A DNA stretch of 64,000 nt from positions 1-64,000 of the forward strand of contig NZ_JOFT01000027.1 in the NCBI RefSeq assembly GCF_000725805.1, given 5' to 3'. The stretch comes from Streptomyces xanthophaeus (GTDB lineage Bacteria > Actinomycetota > Actinomycetes > Streptomycetales > Streptomycetaceae). A program made the translations under genes and the position numbers. Positions 7,805 to 17,784 of this stretch are shown one piece after another. The notes under the pieces were generated by a model, which ran no database searches, was not told the DNA's origin, and was given only the letters and a program-made list of their open reading frames with translations. Numbering within the stretch: the stretch's first letter is position 1; each line of letters starts with the position of its first letter.

Positions 7805-10023
7805 TTGTCGGAGTCGTCCTTGTCAGCCTCGGCGTCGGCGGTCTCGCCGTCGATCACGGGGATCAGGGAGAGCTTGCCGCGGGAGTCGATCTCGGCGATC
7901 TCGACCTGCACCTTGGTGCCGACCGCGACGACGTCCTCGACGTTCTCCACGCGCTTGCCACCGGCGAGCTTGCGGATCTGCGAGATGTGCAGCAGGCCGT
8001 CCTTGCCCGGCATGAGGGAGACGAAGGCACCGAAGGTGGTGGTCTTGACGACCGTACCCAGGTACCGCTCGCCGACCTCCGGCATGGTCGGGTTGGCGAT
8101 GCTGTTGATCGTGGCGCGGGCGGCCTCGGCGGCCGGGCCGTCGGCGGCACCGATGTAGATGGTGCCGTCGTCCTCGATCGTGATCTCGGCGCCGGTGTCC
8201 TCCTGGATCTGGTTGATCATCTTGCCCTTGGGCCCGATGACCTCACCGATCTTGTCCACCGGGATCTTGACGGTGATGATCCGGGGGGCGTACTGGGACA
8301 TGGCGTCCGGCGTGTCGATCGCTTCCATCATCACGTCGAGGATGTGGAGGCGGGCGTCGCGGGCCTGCTTGAGGGCGGCGGCCAGGACGGAGGCCGGGAT
8401 GCCGTCGAGCTTGGTGTCCAGCTGGAGCGCGGTGACGAACTCCTTGGTGCCGGCGACCTTGAAGTCCATGTCGCCGAAGGCGTCCTCCGCACCGAGGATG
8501 TCGGTGAGGGCGACGTAGTGGGTCTTGCCGTCGATCTCCTGCGAGATCAGGCCCATGGCGATACCGGCGACGGGGGCCTTGAGGGGCACACCGGCGTTCA
8601 GCAGCGACATGGTGGAGGCGCAGACCGAACCCATGGACGTCGAACCGTTGGAGCCGAGGGCCTCGGACACCTGGCGGATCGCGTAGGGGAACTCCTCGCG
8701 GGACGGGAGGACCGGCACGATCGCGCGCTCGGCGAGCGCGCCGTGGCCGATCTCGCGGCGCTTGGGCGAGCCCACGCGGCCGGTCTCGCCGACGGAGTAC
8801 GGCGGGAAGTTGTAGTTGTGCATGTAGCGCTTGCGGGTCACCGGGGAGAGGGTGTCCAGCTGCTGCTCCATGCGGAGCATGTTCAGGGTGGTGACGCCCA
8901 GGATCTGGGTCTCGCCACGCTCGAACAGCGCCGAGCCGTGCACGCGCGGGATGGCCTCGACCTCGGCGGCCAGCGTACGGATGTCCGTGACGCCACGGCC
9001 GTCGATGCGGACCTTGTCCTTGATGACGCGCTCGCGCACCAGGGCCTTGGTCAGGCTGCGGTAGGCGGCGGAGATCTCCTTCTCGCGGCCTTCGAAGGCC
9101 GGGAGGAGCTTCTCGGCGGCGAGCTCCTTGACGCGGTCCAGCTCGGCCTCGCGGTCCTGCTTGCCCGCGATGGTCAGCGCCTGGGAGAGCTCGCCCTTGA
9201 CGGCGGCCGCGAGGGCCTCGTACACGTCGTCCTGGTAGTCCAGGAAGACCGGGAACTCGCCCTCGGGCTTGGCGGCCTTGGCGGCCAGGTCGGCCTGGGC
9301 CTTGCAGAGGACCTTGATGAACGGCTTCGCGGCGTCGAGACCGGCGGCCACGACCTCCTCGGTCGGCGCCTCGGCGCCGCCCTTGACGAGGGCGATGGTC
9401 TTCTCGGTGGCCTCGGCCTCGACCATCATGATCGCGACGTCGCCGTCGTCCAGGACGCGGCCCGCGACGACCATGTCGAAGACGGCGTCCTCGAGCTCGG
9501 TGTGCGTCGGGAAGGCCACCCACTGGCCGCGGATCAGCGCGACGCGGACGCCGCCGATCGGGCCGGAGAAGGGCAGGCCGGCCAGCTGGGTGGACGCGGA
9601 CGCGGCGTTGATCGCGACGACGTCGTACAGGTGGTCGGGGTTGAGCGCCATGATCGTGGCGACGACCTGGATCTCGTTGCGCAGGCCCTTCTTGAAGGAC
9701 GGGCGCAGCGGGCGGTCGATCAGGCGGCAGGTGAGGATCGCGTCCTCGGAGGGGCGGCCCTCGCGGCGGAAGAAGGAGCCGGGGATCTTGCCCGCGGCGT
9801 ACTGCCGCTCCTCGACGTCCACCGTCAGGGGGAAGAAGTCGAGCTGGTCCTTGGGCTTCTTCGACGCGGTGGTCGCGGAGAGCACCATCGTGTCGTCGTC
9901 CAGGTAGGCAACGGCGGAGCCGGCGGCCTGGCGGGCCAGACGGCCCGTCTCGAAGCGGATGGTGCGGGTGCCGAAGGAACCGTTGTCAATGACGGCCTCG
10001 GCGTAGTGGGTCTCGTTCTCCAC
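7801..10023 (-). CDS. pnp: Polynucleotide phosphorylase (polyribonucleotide nucleotidyltransferase)
   Basis: PNPase degrades RNA 3'-5' by phosphorolysis. In Streptomyces it also adds heteropolymeric 3' tails and was originally described as guanosine pentaphosphate synthetase. Of 740 residues, two RNase PH domains flank an all-alpha linker. The KH domain ([16 protein letters not shown]) and the S1 domain ([20 protein letters not shown]) follow, with an acidic tail. GTG at 10021-10023 is chosen by agreement with relatives starting [11 protein letters not shown] and has GGAG about 9 bases upstream. An ATG five codons earlier (10038) is a real alternative with GGAGA upstream. It is the second gene after rpsO, a pair known to be autoregulated by PNPase in this genus. 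Confidence 0.97.
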   Translation of the reverse strand: MENETHYAEAVIDNGSFGTRTIRFETGRLARQAAGSAVAYLDDDTMVLSATTASKKPKDQLDFFPLTVDVEERQYAAGKIPGSFFRREGRPSEDAILTCRLIDRPLRPSFKKGLRNEIQVVATIMALNPDHLYDVVAINAASASTQLAGLPFSGPIGGVRVALIRGQWVAFPTHTELEDAVFDMVVAGRVLDDGDVAIMMVEAEATEKTIALVKGGAEAPTEEVVAAGLDAAKPFIKVLCKAQADLAAKAAKPEGEFPVFLDYQDDVYEALAAAVKGELSQALTIAGKQDREAELDRVKELAAEKLLPAFEGREKEISAAYRSLTKALVRERVIKDKVRIDGRGVTDIRTLAAEVEAIPRVHGSALFERGETQILGVTTLNMLRMEQQLDTLSPVTRKRYMHNYNFPPYSVGETGRVGSPKRREIGHGALAERAIVPVLPSREEFPYAIRQVSEALGSNGSTSMGSVCASTMSLLNAGVPLKAPVAGIAMGLISQEIDGKTHYVALTDILGAEDAFGDMDFKVAGTKEFVTALQLDTKLDGIPASVLAAALKQARDARLHILDVMMEAIDTPDAMSQYAPRIITVKIPVDKIGEVIGPKGKMINQIQEDTGAEITIEDDGTIYIGAADGPAAEAARATINSIANPTMPEVGERYLGTVVKTTTFGAFVSLMPGKDGLLHISQIRKLAGGKRVENVEDVVAVGTKVQVEIAEIDSRGKLSLIPVIDGETADAEADKDDSDK

Positions 10024-10326
10024 TAGCGTTTTCTCCATTTTCGTCGTCTCCGTCCGCCGCCCGTGTGGCGGTGGACGGTTGCGGAGAAGCGCTCCTGGCC
10101 TGGGGGCCGGTCTTCGATCGAAGCACCCGGTTCGGTGCCCGCTGGGGGCTTCCGGGTGCCACTACCGAGGACCGGCGGCGTAGGGAGGGCGCTCCTCCTC
10201 TTCAGTTGTGCACGTCTTCTCAGACGCTCACGTGCGTAGTTTCCAGACTACAAAGGGTCCGGTCCGTCCCGCACGTACAGCAAAGGGAGCGGCCCCCGGA
10301 TGTGGGAACCGCTCCCTCCACAAGCT
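10024..10326 (-). promoter_or_regulatory. rpsO-pnp intergenic region
   Basis: About 300 bases without a gene. It holds the rpsO 3' hairpin (separate entry) and presumably the internal pnp promoter and an RNase III-type processing structure. In S. coelicolor this intergenic region is known to carry both. I could not identify a convincing -35/-10 pair by eye. Confidence 0.45.
10284..10317 (-). terminator. Hairpin directly behind rpsO
   Basis: AGGGAGCGG (10284-10292) pairs with CCGCTCCCT (10309-10317) around a 16-base loop, 10 bases after the rpsO stop. On the minus strand the stem is followed by TTG. It is a partial terminator or processing hairpin separating rpsO from pnp. Confidence 0.6.
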
Positions 10327-10614
10327 TTACTTGGCGCCGGCCGCACCGCGGCGGATGCCGAGGCGCTCGACCAGCGTACGGAAGCGCTGGATGTCCTTCT
10401 TGGCCAGGTACTGCAGCAGGCGGCGACGCTGGCCGACCAGGATCAGCAGACCACGACGGGAGTGGTGGTCGTGCTTGTGCGTCTTGAGGTGCTCGGTCAG
10501 GTCAGAGATGCGGCGGGACAGCATCGCGACCTGGACCTCGGGAGAGCCGGTGTCGCCCTCCTTGGCACCGAACTCGCTGATGATCTGCTTCTTCGTAGCG
10601 GCGTCGAGCGGCAC
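10327..10614 (-). CDS. rpsO: 30S ribosomal protein S15
   Basis: The 95-residue protein has the usual four-helix S15 sequence, including [26 protein letters not shown] and RRRLLQYL. It binds the central domain of 16S rRNA early in 30S assembly. GTG at 10612-10614 is supported by GAGGAG 5 bases upstream. The open frame runs 46 codons further without ribosome-site support. It heads the rpsO-pnp-M16 protease-dapB run. Confidence 0.97.
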   Translation of the reverse strand: MPLDAATKKQIISEFGAKEGDTGSPEVQVAMLSRRISDLTEHLKTHKHDHHSRRGLLILVGQRRRLLQYLAKKDIQRFRTLVERLGIRRGAAGAK

Positions 10615-10796
10615 GCGTACTCCTCGTTTTAGGTCTTCAGTGCCACCGAGTGCCCCAGGTCGAATTCTCTGGGGATCTTCCGTAACTCGGGAGGCGGGGT
10701 CCGCTGAGCGCAGTCCACAGACCCTTGGGCAAGGATCCGGGGGCGCGTACACAAACGGCCGTCACACAGCGTACCAGGCTGCCGATGGGCCCCGTC

Positions 10797-12302
10797 TCAG
10801 CTGGTGAGAGCGCGGGCCCTGGAGTAGACGTCGAGCACGGCCAGGGCCAGGGGCACCAGGCTGAGCAGCACGGCCGCCTCGGTGAGGTCGAGCAGCCGCC
10901 CCCAGAAGGGTGACAGACCCTTGCGGGGAATGACCAGCGCAATTCCGGCGAGGAGGGCCGCGCCGGCGATGACGGCGGCGGACAGCCAGATCGTCCGCAG
11001 GTCCAGGCCGCCGCGGTCGTGGTCCACGACGAGGGCACGGACCAGCTCGGCCGGCGGGTTCAGGGACAGGCCCAGGATCAGCAGGCCGAGGGCGGCGAGA
11101 CCGGCGACCAGCGCGCACACCACCTGCGAGGTGTAGCGGAAGAGCCGGGCGCGCAGCAGCATGGCGAGGCCGGTGGCCAGGGCGAGCAGCCGGCCCCAGG
11201 TGTTGTCGGAGAAGCCGAGGACGGCGGCGGAGCCGACGGCGACCGCGGCGCAGCCGCCGACCAGGCCGAGCAGCATCTCGTGGCCGCGGCGGGCCTGGGC
11301 GGCGATGGCCTCGGCGTCGAGGGGGGCGCCCTGGTCGTGCTGGTCGGAGCCGGACTGGTCACCGTACGGCTCGGTGTCGTAGCGCTCCGGGGTCTCGTAC
11401 TCCTCGATGGCGCTCTGCGGGGCGGCGTAGCCGATGGGCAGGCGGGCGAAGCGGGCGGAGAGGCCGGGCAGGAACGCGACCAGGCCGATGGCGACGGGCG
11501 CGCAGACAGCCGCGGTGGACGTGGCGGAGGCCTCCGCGGTGATGGCGAGGAAGGTGGCCAGGGTGCCGGTGGCGGCGAGGAAGGTGGCCGCGACGAAGGG
11601 GGCGTCCCCGCTGGGGGTGAGCGCGACCAGGGCCACGGAGGCGATCAGTACGCAGACGCAGCCGAGCAGGAACTGGAGGCGGCCGGGTCCGTGGCCCGCG
11701 GCGGGCGCCACGATGCCGGAGCCGGCGATCAGCAGGTGCGGGAGGGCACCGAGGCCGAGCGCCACGGCGGAGGCCCGGTCCCGGTAGACCCGGGCGCGCA
11801 CTCCGGCCACGGCGGTGAGCAGGACTCCGACGGCCGCGGCGATGACGCCGGGCAGGCCGTGCATGTCGTGGCGGACGGGGTCGGCGTACCAGAGGACGAA
11901 GCCGAGCAGGACGAGCAGGACGGCGGCGCCGGCCAGGCCCGCGCCGCGCAGCATGTCGTCGCTCCAGCGGTGGCGGTCGCGCACGACGGCGGAGGCGACC
12001 GCGTCGGAGACGTCGTCGAAGACGGCGGGCGGCAGGGACTCGGCGAAGGGGCGCAGGCTGAGCACCTCGCCGTCGAGGACCTGCTGGGCGGCGAGGGTGC
12101 GGGCGCCGTCGAGGACGGCGCCGGAGCGGCGGACCAGGTGGAAGCCGGTGGGTGCGCCCACGGGCTGGGTCTGGCCGGTGAGGCGCAGCAGTTCCGGGTA
12201 GACGTCGGCGACGGCGATGTCCTCGGGGAGGGCGACGTCGATCCGGCTGTCGGGAGCCACGACGGTGACCCTGCAGAAGCCCGTCGTTGCGGCCGTACTC
12301 AC
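10797..12302 (-). CDS. eccD: Type VII secretion membrane channel protein EccD
   Basis: EccD forms the membrane pore part of the ESX secretion complex. The 501 residues open with a cytoplasmic ubiquitin-like domain (about 5-90, FCRVTVVAPDSRIDVALPED onward). About eleven hydrophobic helices run to the C-terminus, with one long charged loop after the sixth (RYDTEPYGDQSGSDQHDQ). GTG at 12300-12302 has AGGGGG about 9 bases upstream, and the homology starts there. The frame continues 40 codons further into non-homologous sequence. It is divergent from eccC. Confidence 0.93.
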   Translation of the reverse strand: MSTAATTGFCRVTVVAPDSRIDVALPEDIAVADVYPELLRLTGQTQPVGAPTGFHLVRRSGAVLDGARTLAAQQVLDGEVLSLRPFAESLPPAVFDDVSDAVASAVVRDRHRWSDDMLRGAGLAGAAVLLVLLGFVLWYADPVRHDMHGLPGVIAAAVGVLLTAVAGVRARVYRDRASAVALGLGALPHLLIAGSGIVAPAAGHGPGRLQFLLGCVCVLIASVALVALTPSGDAPFVAATFLAATGTLATFLAITAEASATSTAAVCAPVAIGLVAFLPGLSARFARLPIGYAAPQSAIEEYETPERYDTEPYGDQSGSDQHDQGAPLDAEAIAAQARRGHEMLLGLVGGCAAVAVGSAAVLGFSDNTWGRLLALATGLAMLLRARLFRYTSQVVCALVAGLAALGLLILGLSLNPPAELVRALVVDHDRGGLDLRTIWLSAAVIAGAALLAGIALVIPRKGLSPFWGRLLDLTEAAVLLSLVPLALAVLDVYSRARALTS

Positions 12303-12519
12303 CTGTGTGACCCCCTGGTTGGCGACTGATCGGCGCACCGGGTGCGGTGAGTTCCACACCGGATTCGCGGATGCGCATGCTGCGCGCGCCACCCTACCGG
12401 GCATATGGCCGACTGTCGGCAAGTAGGATCACCGTCGCATGGAGGAGACCCCCTCCGTGCCCGGGACTTGGGGGCGCCGGTTACGACGTCCCGTCCGTTT
12501 TCGAGGGATTGATGCTCCG
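12303..12519. promoter_or_regulatory. Divergent eccD/eccC promoter region
   Basis: 217 bases between the two divergent ESX genes. A possible -10 for eccC, TAGGAT, lies at 12424-12429, without a good -35. GAGGGA at 12503-12508 is the eccC ribosome site. No operator was recognised. Confidence 0.35.
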
Positions 12520-15500
12520 GTGAGCCAGATCGTCGTCAAACGCCCGCCACGGTCCCTGCCGCCGGAAGTTCCATCGGAGGAGCTGCGGCTGGAGGCTCCG
12601 CCGGAACTCCCGCGGGGGCAGCAGGAGGGCATGCTGATGCAGCTCCTGCCGATGCTCGGCATGGGCTCCTCGGTCGTGTTCTTCTTCATGCCGGGTGCGG
12701 CCCCGTTCATGCGCATCATGGGCGTGCTGATGCTGGCGTCCACCGTGGGCATGGTCATCGCCCAGCTGGTGCGCTTCCGTCGCGGTACGCAGGGGCAAAT
12801 GGCCGACGTGCGCCGGGACTACCTCAAGTACCTGTCCCAGACGCGCCGTCAGGTGCGCCGCACCGCGCGCTCGCAGCGCGACGCGCAGCTGTACCTGCAC
12901 CCGGCTCCCGAGCAGTTGTGGTCGGTGGTCGCCGAGGGTTCGCGCCTGTGGGAGCGGCGGGTCGGCGACGGGGACTTCGGGCAGGCCCGGCTGGGGCTGG
13001 GTCCGCAGCGGCTGGCAACTCCCCTGGTGGCCCCGGACACCGCACCGGTGGACGAGCTGGAGCCGCTGACGGCGGGCGCGATGCAGCGCTTCCTGAAGGT
13101 GCACTCCTCGCTGGACGGGCTGCCGGTGGCGCTGTCGCTGCGGGCGTTCTACCACGTGACGGTCTCCGGGGAGCCGGATTCCGCGCGCGGGACGGCCCGG
13201 GCGCTGGTGGCGCAGCTGGCGACGCTGCACTCCCCCGAGGACCTGGTGGTGGCCGTGGTGGCCGCGCCGGGCGCGAGCGCCTCCTGGGACTGGACGAAGT
13301 GGCTGCCGCACGCGCAGGTCCCCGGGCAGGTCGACGGGGCCGGTACGAAGCGGCTGTTCGGCGACGACCTCGGCGAGCTGGAGACGCTGCTGGGCTCCCG
13401 GCTGGAGGGGCGTCCGCGGTTCAGCCGGGATTCCTCCCCGGTGCTGGACCAGCCGCACCTGGTCGTCGTACTGGACGGCGGCATGGTGCCGCCGGACTCG
13501 GCGTTCGCCGCGGCCGAGGGTCTGCAGGGAGTGACCATCGTCGAGGTGGTCGCGGGCGAGCTGGACGAGCCGCGCGGCGGGCTGTCGGTCGTGGTGCGGC
13601 CGGGCCGGCTGCGGCTGGAGTCGGGCATGGGGATCGTCTACGAGGGCACCCCGGACTCCCTTTCGGTGCCCGCGGCGGAGGCGCTGGCCCGGCAGCTGGC
13701 GCCGCTGCGCACCGGCGGCGGGGACGACGACGAACCGCTGCTGGCCAATCTGGACTTCACGGACCTGCTGAACCTGGGCGACGCCGCCTCCGTCGACGTG
13801 GCCCGGACCTGGCGTCCGCGGTCGGCCGGTGAGCGGCTCCGCGTGCCGATCGGTGTCGGCGAGGACGGCTCGCCGGTGATGCTGGACCTGAAGGAGGCGG
13901 CGCAGGAGGGCATGGGCCCGCACGGGCTGTGCGTGGGCGCGACCGGTTCCGGCAAGTCGGAGCTGCTGCGCACCCTGGTGCTGGGCCTGGCGGTCACGCA
14001 CACCTCGGAGACGCTGAACTTCGTACTCGCCGACTTCAAGGGCGGTGCGACCTTCACCGGCATGGGGCAGATGCCGCACGTCGCCGCCGTCATCACGAAC
14101 CTCGCGGACGACCTCACGCTCGTGGACCGGATGGGCGACTCCATCCGCGGCGAGCTGCAGCGCCGTCAGGAGCTGCTGCGCTCGGCGGGCAACTACGCGA
14201 ACATCCACGACTACGAGAAGGCCCGCGCGGCCGGCGCCCCGCTGGAGCCGCTGGCCTCCCTGGTGCTGGTGATCGACGAGTTCAGCGAACTGCTGACGGC
14301 GAAGCCCGACTTCATCGACATGTTCATCCAGATCGGCCGCATCGGCCGTTCGCTGGGCGTGCACCTGCTGCTGGCGTCCCAGCGGCTGGAGGAGGGCAAG
14401 CTGCGCGGCCTGGACACGTACCTGTCGTACCGGATCGGTCTGCGGACCTTCTCGGCGTCGGAGTCGCGGACGGCGATCGGCGTGCCCGACGCCTACCACC
14501 TGCCGTCGGTGCCCGGTTCGGGCTACCTGAAGTTCGGCACGGACGAGATGACCCGCTTCAAGGCGGCCTACGTGTCGGGCACCTACCGCTCGGGCGGACC
14601 CGACCTGTCGGTGGGCCTGTTCCCGGTGGAGCGGCGGCCCGCGCTGTTCACGGCGACTCCGGTGCCGGTGGTGTACGCGGCCCCGGACCCGGCGTACCTG
14701 GCGGCGCAGCCGACGCGGGAGGACGACGCGCTGGCGGACACGGTGCTGGACGTGATCGTGAGCCGGCTGGAGGGGCAGGGGGTGCCGGCGCACCAGGTGT
14801 GGCTGCCGCCGCTCGACCAGGCACCCCCGCTGGACCAGTTGCTGCCCGCACTGGCGCCGTCCGCGGAGCGCGGTCTGCATGCGGAGGGGTACACGCGGCC
14901 CGGCGGGCTCGTCGTACCGCTCGGCCTCATCGACAAGCCGTTCGAGCAGCGTCGCGAGGTGCTCTACCGGGACTTCTCCGGCGCGGCGGGCCACATGATG
15001 GTGGTCGGCGGTCCGCAGTCGGGCAAGTCGACGATCATGCGCACCCTGATCGCCTCGTTCGCGCTCACGCACACCCCGCGCGAGGTACAGTTCTACGGGC
15101 TGGACTTCGGCGGCGGCAGCCTCTCCTCGCTCGCCGAACTGCCGCACGTGGGCGGGATCGCCTCACGGCTGGACCCGGAACGGGTGCGGCGTACGGTCGC
15201 GGAGGTCGGGGGCATCCTCAACCGCCGCGAGGAGTTCTTCCGCTCGAACAACATCGACTCCATCACCACCTTCCGGCGCCGCCGGGCCGCCGGCGAGCTC
15301 CCGGGCGAGCCGTGGGGCGACGTCTTCCTGATCGTCGACGGCTGGGGCGGCTTCCGCAACGAGTACGAGGGTCTGGACCAGGTCGTCACGGACATCGCGT
15401 CGCGCGGTCTGGGCTACGGCATCCACGTGGTGATCACCGCGGCCCGCTACATGGAGGTGCGGCCCGCGCTCAAGGACCAGATGCTCGGCCGGCTGGAACT

Positions 15501-16473
15501 GCGGCTGGGCGACACGATGGACTCGGAGTTCGACCGCAAGGTCGCGGCCAACGTGCCCCCGGGGATGCCGGGCCGCGGTCAGGTGCCGGAGAAGCTGCAC
15601 TTCCTGAGCGCGCTGCCGCGGATCGACGGCTCGCACGAGGCGGAGGACATCTCCGAGGCCACCGCCGCGTTCGTGTCGGCGGTCAAGCAGCACTGGACGG
15701 GGGCCTCGGCTCCAGGGGTGCGGCTGCTGCCGCGGCTGCTGCACGCGGACCAGCTGCCCCGGGGCGGGGAGCACCCCGAGCGCGGGATCGCCATCGGCAT
15801 CGACGAGACAGCCCTGGAGCCGGTCTACATCGACTTCGACGCGGACCCCTTCCTGCTGGTCTTCGGCGAGAGCGAGTCCGGCAAGACGAACCTGCTGCGG
15901 CTCATCGCCCAGCAGATCGCCGAGCGCTACACCCCCGACCAGGCCCGTCTGGTCGTGGGCGACTACCGGCGGAGCCTGCTCGGGGCGCTGCCGGAGGAGC
16001 ACCTGCTGGAGTACGCGCCGATGGCGAGCTCACTGCAGATGCACATGGAGGCGCTGGGCGGGGTGTTCTCCCGGCGCCAGCCGCCGGCCGACGTCACCCC
16101 GCAGCAGCTGCGCGACCGCAGCTGGTGGACCGGTCCCGACGTGTTCATCATCATCGACGACTTCGACCTGGTGGCCACCAGCCAGGGCAATCCGCTGGCG
16201 CCGCTGGTGGAGTTCCTGCCCTTCGCACGGGACACGGGCGTCCGCTTCATCATCGCGCGCAACTCGGCGGGTGCTTCGCGTTCGCTGTACGAGTCGTTCA
16301 TGCAGCGGATCAAGGAGCTGGGCGCGCAGGGCATCCTGCTGTCCGGTGACCCGTCCGAGGGCGACCTGGTCGGCAACGTGCGGCCGCGTCCGATGCCGCC
16401 GGGCCGCGCCTACTTCGCCACGCGCAGGCGCGGTACCTCGCTGGTGCAGCTCGGGCGGATGCCGCAGCAGTAG
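12520..16473 (+). CDS. eccC: Type VII secretion ATPase EccC (fused EccCa/EccCb)
   Basis: EccC is the FtsK/SpoIIIE-type motor that recognises and drives ESX substrates. At 1317 residues it is the fused form. Two hydrophobic segments (about 40-85) anchor it. Three ATPase domains follow, with Walker A motifs GATGSGKS (about 473), GGPQSGKS (830-837) and GESESGKT (1116-1123). All three lysines are intact, and the first domain has the Walker B aspartate in LVIDEFSELL. GTG at 12520 is preferred because the family start MSQIVVKRPPR aligns there. An ATG at 12439 is in frame but adds sequence not seen in relatives. It is transcribed away from eccD, and a hairpin follows it. Confidence 0.96.
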   Translation: MSQIVVKRPPRSLPPEVPSEELRLEAPPELPRGQQEGMLMQLLPMLGMGSSVVFFFMPGAAPFMRIMGVLMLASTVGMVIAQLVRFRRGTQGQMADVRRDYLKYLSQTRRQVRRTARSQRDAQLYLHPAPEQLWSVVAEGSRLWERRVGDGDFGQARLGLGPQRLATPLVAPDTAPVDELEPLTAGAMQRFLKVHSSLDGLPVALSLRAFYHVTVSGEPDSARGTARALVAQLATLHSPEDLVVAVVAAPGASASWDWTKWLPHAQVPGQVDGAGTKRLFGDDLGELETLLGSRLEGRPRFSRDSSPVLDQPHLVVVLDGGMVPPDSAFAAAEGLQGVTIVEVVAGELDEPRGGLSVVVRPGRLRLESGMGIVYEGTPDSLSVPAAEALARQLAPLRTGGGDDDEPLLANLDFTDLLNLGDAASVDVARTWRPRSAGERLRVPIGVGEDGSPVMLDLKEAAQEGMGPHGLCVGATGSGKSELLRTLVLGLAVTHTSETLNFVLADFKGGATFTGMGQMPHVAAVITNLADDLTLVDRMGDSIRGELQRRQELLRSAGNYANIHDYEKARAAGAPLEPLASLVLVIDEFSELLTAKPDFIDMFIQIGRIGRSLGVHLLLASQRLEEGKLRGLDTYLSYRIGLRTFSASESRTAIGVPDAYHLPSVPGSGYLKFGTDEMTRFKAAYVSGTYRSGGPDLSVGLFPVERRPALFTATPVPVVYAAPDPAYLAAQPTREDDALADTVLDVIVSRLEGQGVPAHQVWLPPLDQAPPLDQLLPALAPSAERGLHAEGYTRPGGLVVPLGLIDKPFEQRREVLYRDFSGAAGHMMVVGGPQSGKSTIMRTLIASFALTHTPREVQFYGLDFGGGSLSSLAELPHVGGIASRLDPERVRRTVAEVGGILNRREEFFRSNNIDSITTFRRRRAAGELPGEPWGDVFLIVDGWGGFRNEYEGLDQVVTDIASRGLGYGIHVVITAARYMEVRPALKDQMLGRLELRLGDTMDSEFDRKVAANVPPGMPGRGQVPEKLHFLSALPRIDGSHEAEDISEATAAFVSAVKQHWTGASAPGVRLLPRLLHADQLPRGGEHPERGIAIGIDETALEPVYIDFDADPFLLVFGESESGKTNLLRLIAQQIAERYTPDQARLVVGDYRRSLLGALPEEHLLEYAPMASSLQMHMEALGGVFSRRQPPADVTPQQLRDRSWWTGPDVFIIIDDFDLVATSQGNPLAPLVEFLPFARDTGVRFIIARNSAGASRSLYESFMQRIKELGAQGILLSGDPSEGDLVGNVRPRPMPPGRAYFATRRRGTSLVQLGRMPQQ

Positions 16474-16505
16474 GCGGCGGCCGCGGCGGGCCCCGGACCT
16501 GCGGG

Positions 16506-16537
16506 GGCGCATCGGGCGGAATCCCGCCCGGTGCGCC
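16506..16537 (+). terminator. Hairpin terminator behind eccC
   Basis: GGCGCA (16506-16511) and CGGGCGG (16513-16519) pair with CCGCCCG (16524-16530) and TGCGCC (16532-16537), with a wobble pair between the two halves. It begins 32 bases after the eccC stop and would separate eccC from the DUF397 gene. Confidence 0.6.
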
Positions 16538-16592
16538 GCGACAGCACCGATACTCGGTGGTGAAGACCGCGCCACCGAGGGAAAGGCCGCAC

Positions 16593-16838
16593 ATGGGCAC
16601 CCAGCAGGAGAAGGACGAGCTGTACGCGCTCGACATCAGCGGCGTCGAGTGGGAGGGCCCGCCCGGGACCAGCCCGGACGAGGAGCGGGTCGAGATCGCC
16701 CGGCTCCCCGAGGGTGCGGTGGCGATGCGGTCCTCACTGGACCGGGACACCGTGCTGCGGTACACCGCGGCCGAGTGGGAGGCCTTCGTCCTGGGGGCCA
16801 GGGACGGCGAGTTCGACCTCGACCGCCCGGAGTCCTGA
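16593..16838 (+). CDS. DUF397-domain small protein
   Basis: The 81-residue soluble protein matches the DUF397 pattern common in Streptomyces, with VEIARLPEGAVAMRSSLDRD, LRYTAAEWEAFV and a GEFD end. DUF397 proteins are often paired with a helix-turn-helix (XRE/Scr1-type) regulator. No such partner is adjacent here; the neighbours are eccC and esxA. The ATG at 16593 has GAGGGAAAGG upstream. The frame opens 12 codons earlier without support. Its role in the ESX locus is unknown. Confidence 0.8.
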   Translation: MGTQQEKDELYALDISGVEWEGPPGTSPDEERVEIARLPEGAVAMRSSLDRDTVLRYTAAEWEAFVLGARDGEFDLDRPES

Positions 16839-16860
16839 CGGCGGCGCAGAGGGCAGAGGT

Positions 16861-16903
16861 ACGACGAAGGGGCGCGCCCGGTGCGGGCGCGCCCCTTCGT
16901 CGT
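16861..16903. terminator. Strong bidirectional terminator, 20-bp perfect stem
   Basis: ACGACGAAGGGGCGCGCCCG (16861-16880) pairs perfectly with the facing arm at 16884-16903 across a 3-base loop. It lies between the convergent DUF397 gene (stop 16838) and esxA (stop 16925) and serves both. Confidence 0.9.
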
Positions 16904-16924
16904 GTGCTCACGCGGGTGCCGGGC

Positions 16925-17233
16925 TCAGAAGGCCTCGGTGAACAGCGCCGAGGCCTTCTTGTCGGTGGCGCGGTAGTCGTCCTTGCCGCGCTCGACGAGG
17001 AGGGCGGTCTCTTCGAGACGGTCCTTCATGTGGTCGGCCTTGCCCTTGTACTTCTTCTGGAGGTCGACGTAGGCGGCGTGGGCCTCACCGTCCCAGGTGT
17101 CCGTGACCACGGTCAGTGCCGCGTCCATCGCGGCCAGGTCATCGACGATGTTCTTGGAGACCTGGCGGATCCGGTTCGCCATCGCCTGGACAGTCTCGTA
17201 CTGGACCTTGGTGCGGCCGTCGTCGGCAGCCAT
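16925..17233 (-). CDS. esxA: WXG100-family ESX substrate (EsxA-like)
   Basis: The 102-residue protein is of the CFP-10/ESAT-6 type: a predicted helix-turn-helix hairpin secreted through the type VII channel as a dimer. The turn motif is W47-D-G49. A YxxxD secretion signal, Y87-R-A-T-D91, lies near the C-terminus. There is no signal peptide. It is downstream of esxB by 41 bases on the same strand, so they form the usual bicistronic pair. EsxA/EsxB naming follows gene-pair convention only. Confidence 0.9.
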   Translation of the reverse strand: MAADDGRTKVQYETVQAMANRIRQVSKNIVDDLAAMDAALTVVTDTWDGEAHAAYVDLQKKYKGKADHMKDRLEETALLVERGKDDYRATDKKASALFTEAF

Positions 17234-17274
17234 GCTCTTCTCCTTCGTGCGGGGCTGGTGGGAAAACGGCTCGG

Positions 17275-17637
17275 TCAGACGCCGTTGAGGGCCGAGTTGT
17301 TCGGCGGCGGGGGCGGCGGCGTCTGGCCACCCTCGGCGGCCGCACGTGCGAACGCCGCACGCACCTCTTCGTCCTGCGCGTTGCTCAGGTTCTTGGTCTG
17401 CGACACCGCGTTGTGCAGGACACCGAGCAGGCGGCGGATCTCGTCGTGGTCGGTGTTGATGACCTCCTGGGCGCGGCCGAACGCCTGGGCACCCACACCG
17501 GTCCAGCCCGCGCTCACCGTGGCGAGGATGTCGGCCAGTTCACGGGACTGCTTGGTGACGGCGTTGGCCGTTTCGGCAATCTTGTTCTTGGCCTGGACGA
17601 CGGGATCGTCTGCAAGTCCGAAAGTTCCTGTGCTCAT
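17275..17637 (-). CDS. esxB: WXG100-family ESX substrate with proline tail (EsxB-like)
   Basis: The 120-residue WXG100 protein has the turn motif W45-T-G47 between two helical arms. It is longer than the family's usual 100 residues because of a C-terminal extension containing six consecutive prolines (GGQTPPPPPPNNS). ATG at 17635-17637 has GAGGAG 6 bases upstream. The frame extends 28 codons further without support. It is the first gene after a recognisable promoter and precedes esxA. It presumably forms the secreted heterodimer with EsxA. Confidence 0.9.
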   Translation of the reverse strand: MSTGTFGLADDPVVQAKNKIAETANAVTKQSRELADILATVSAGWTGVGAQAFGRAQEVINTDHDEIRRLLGVLHNAVSQTKNLSNAQDEEVRAAFARAAAEGGQTPPPPPPNNSALNGV

Positions 17638-17784
17638 CCGAAGCTCCTCACTTCTCAATTCGCCCACAGAACCGGCGGATTGCGTGGCGGAGCGGACGGT
17701 CCCCGGCGCGGCTTCGGCCACGCGCCCCGGGCATCCCCCTCCGCTTCACGCGATCCCCCGATCACATTCGTGAAGTCTGCCGCC

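Noticed and set aside
12481..15147. An 888-codon minus-strand frame within eccC
   Set aside because: It is a shadow of the EccC coding frame. Composition (Arg/Gln/His-rich) and lack of any motif mark it as non-coding.
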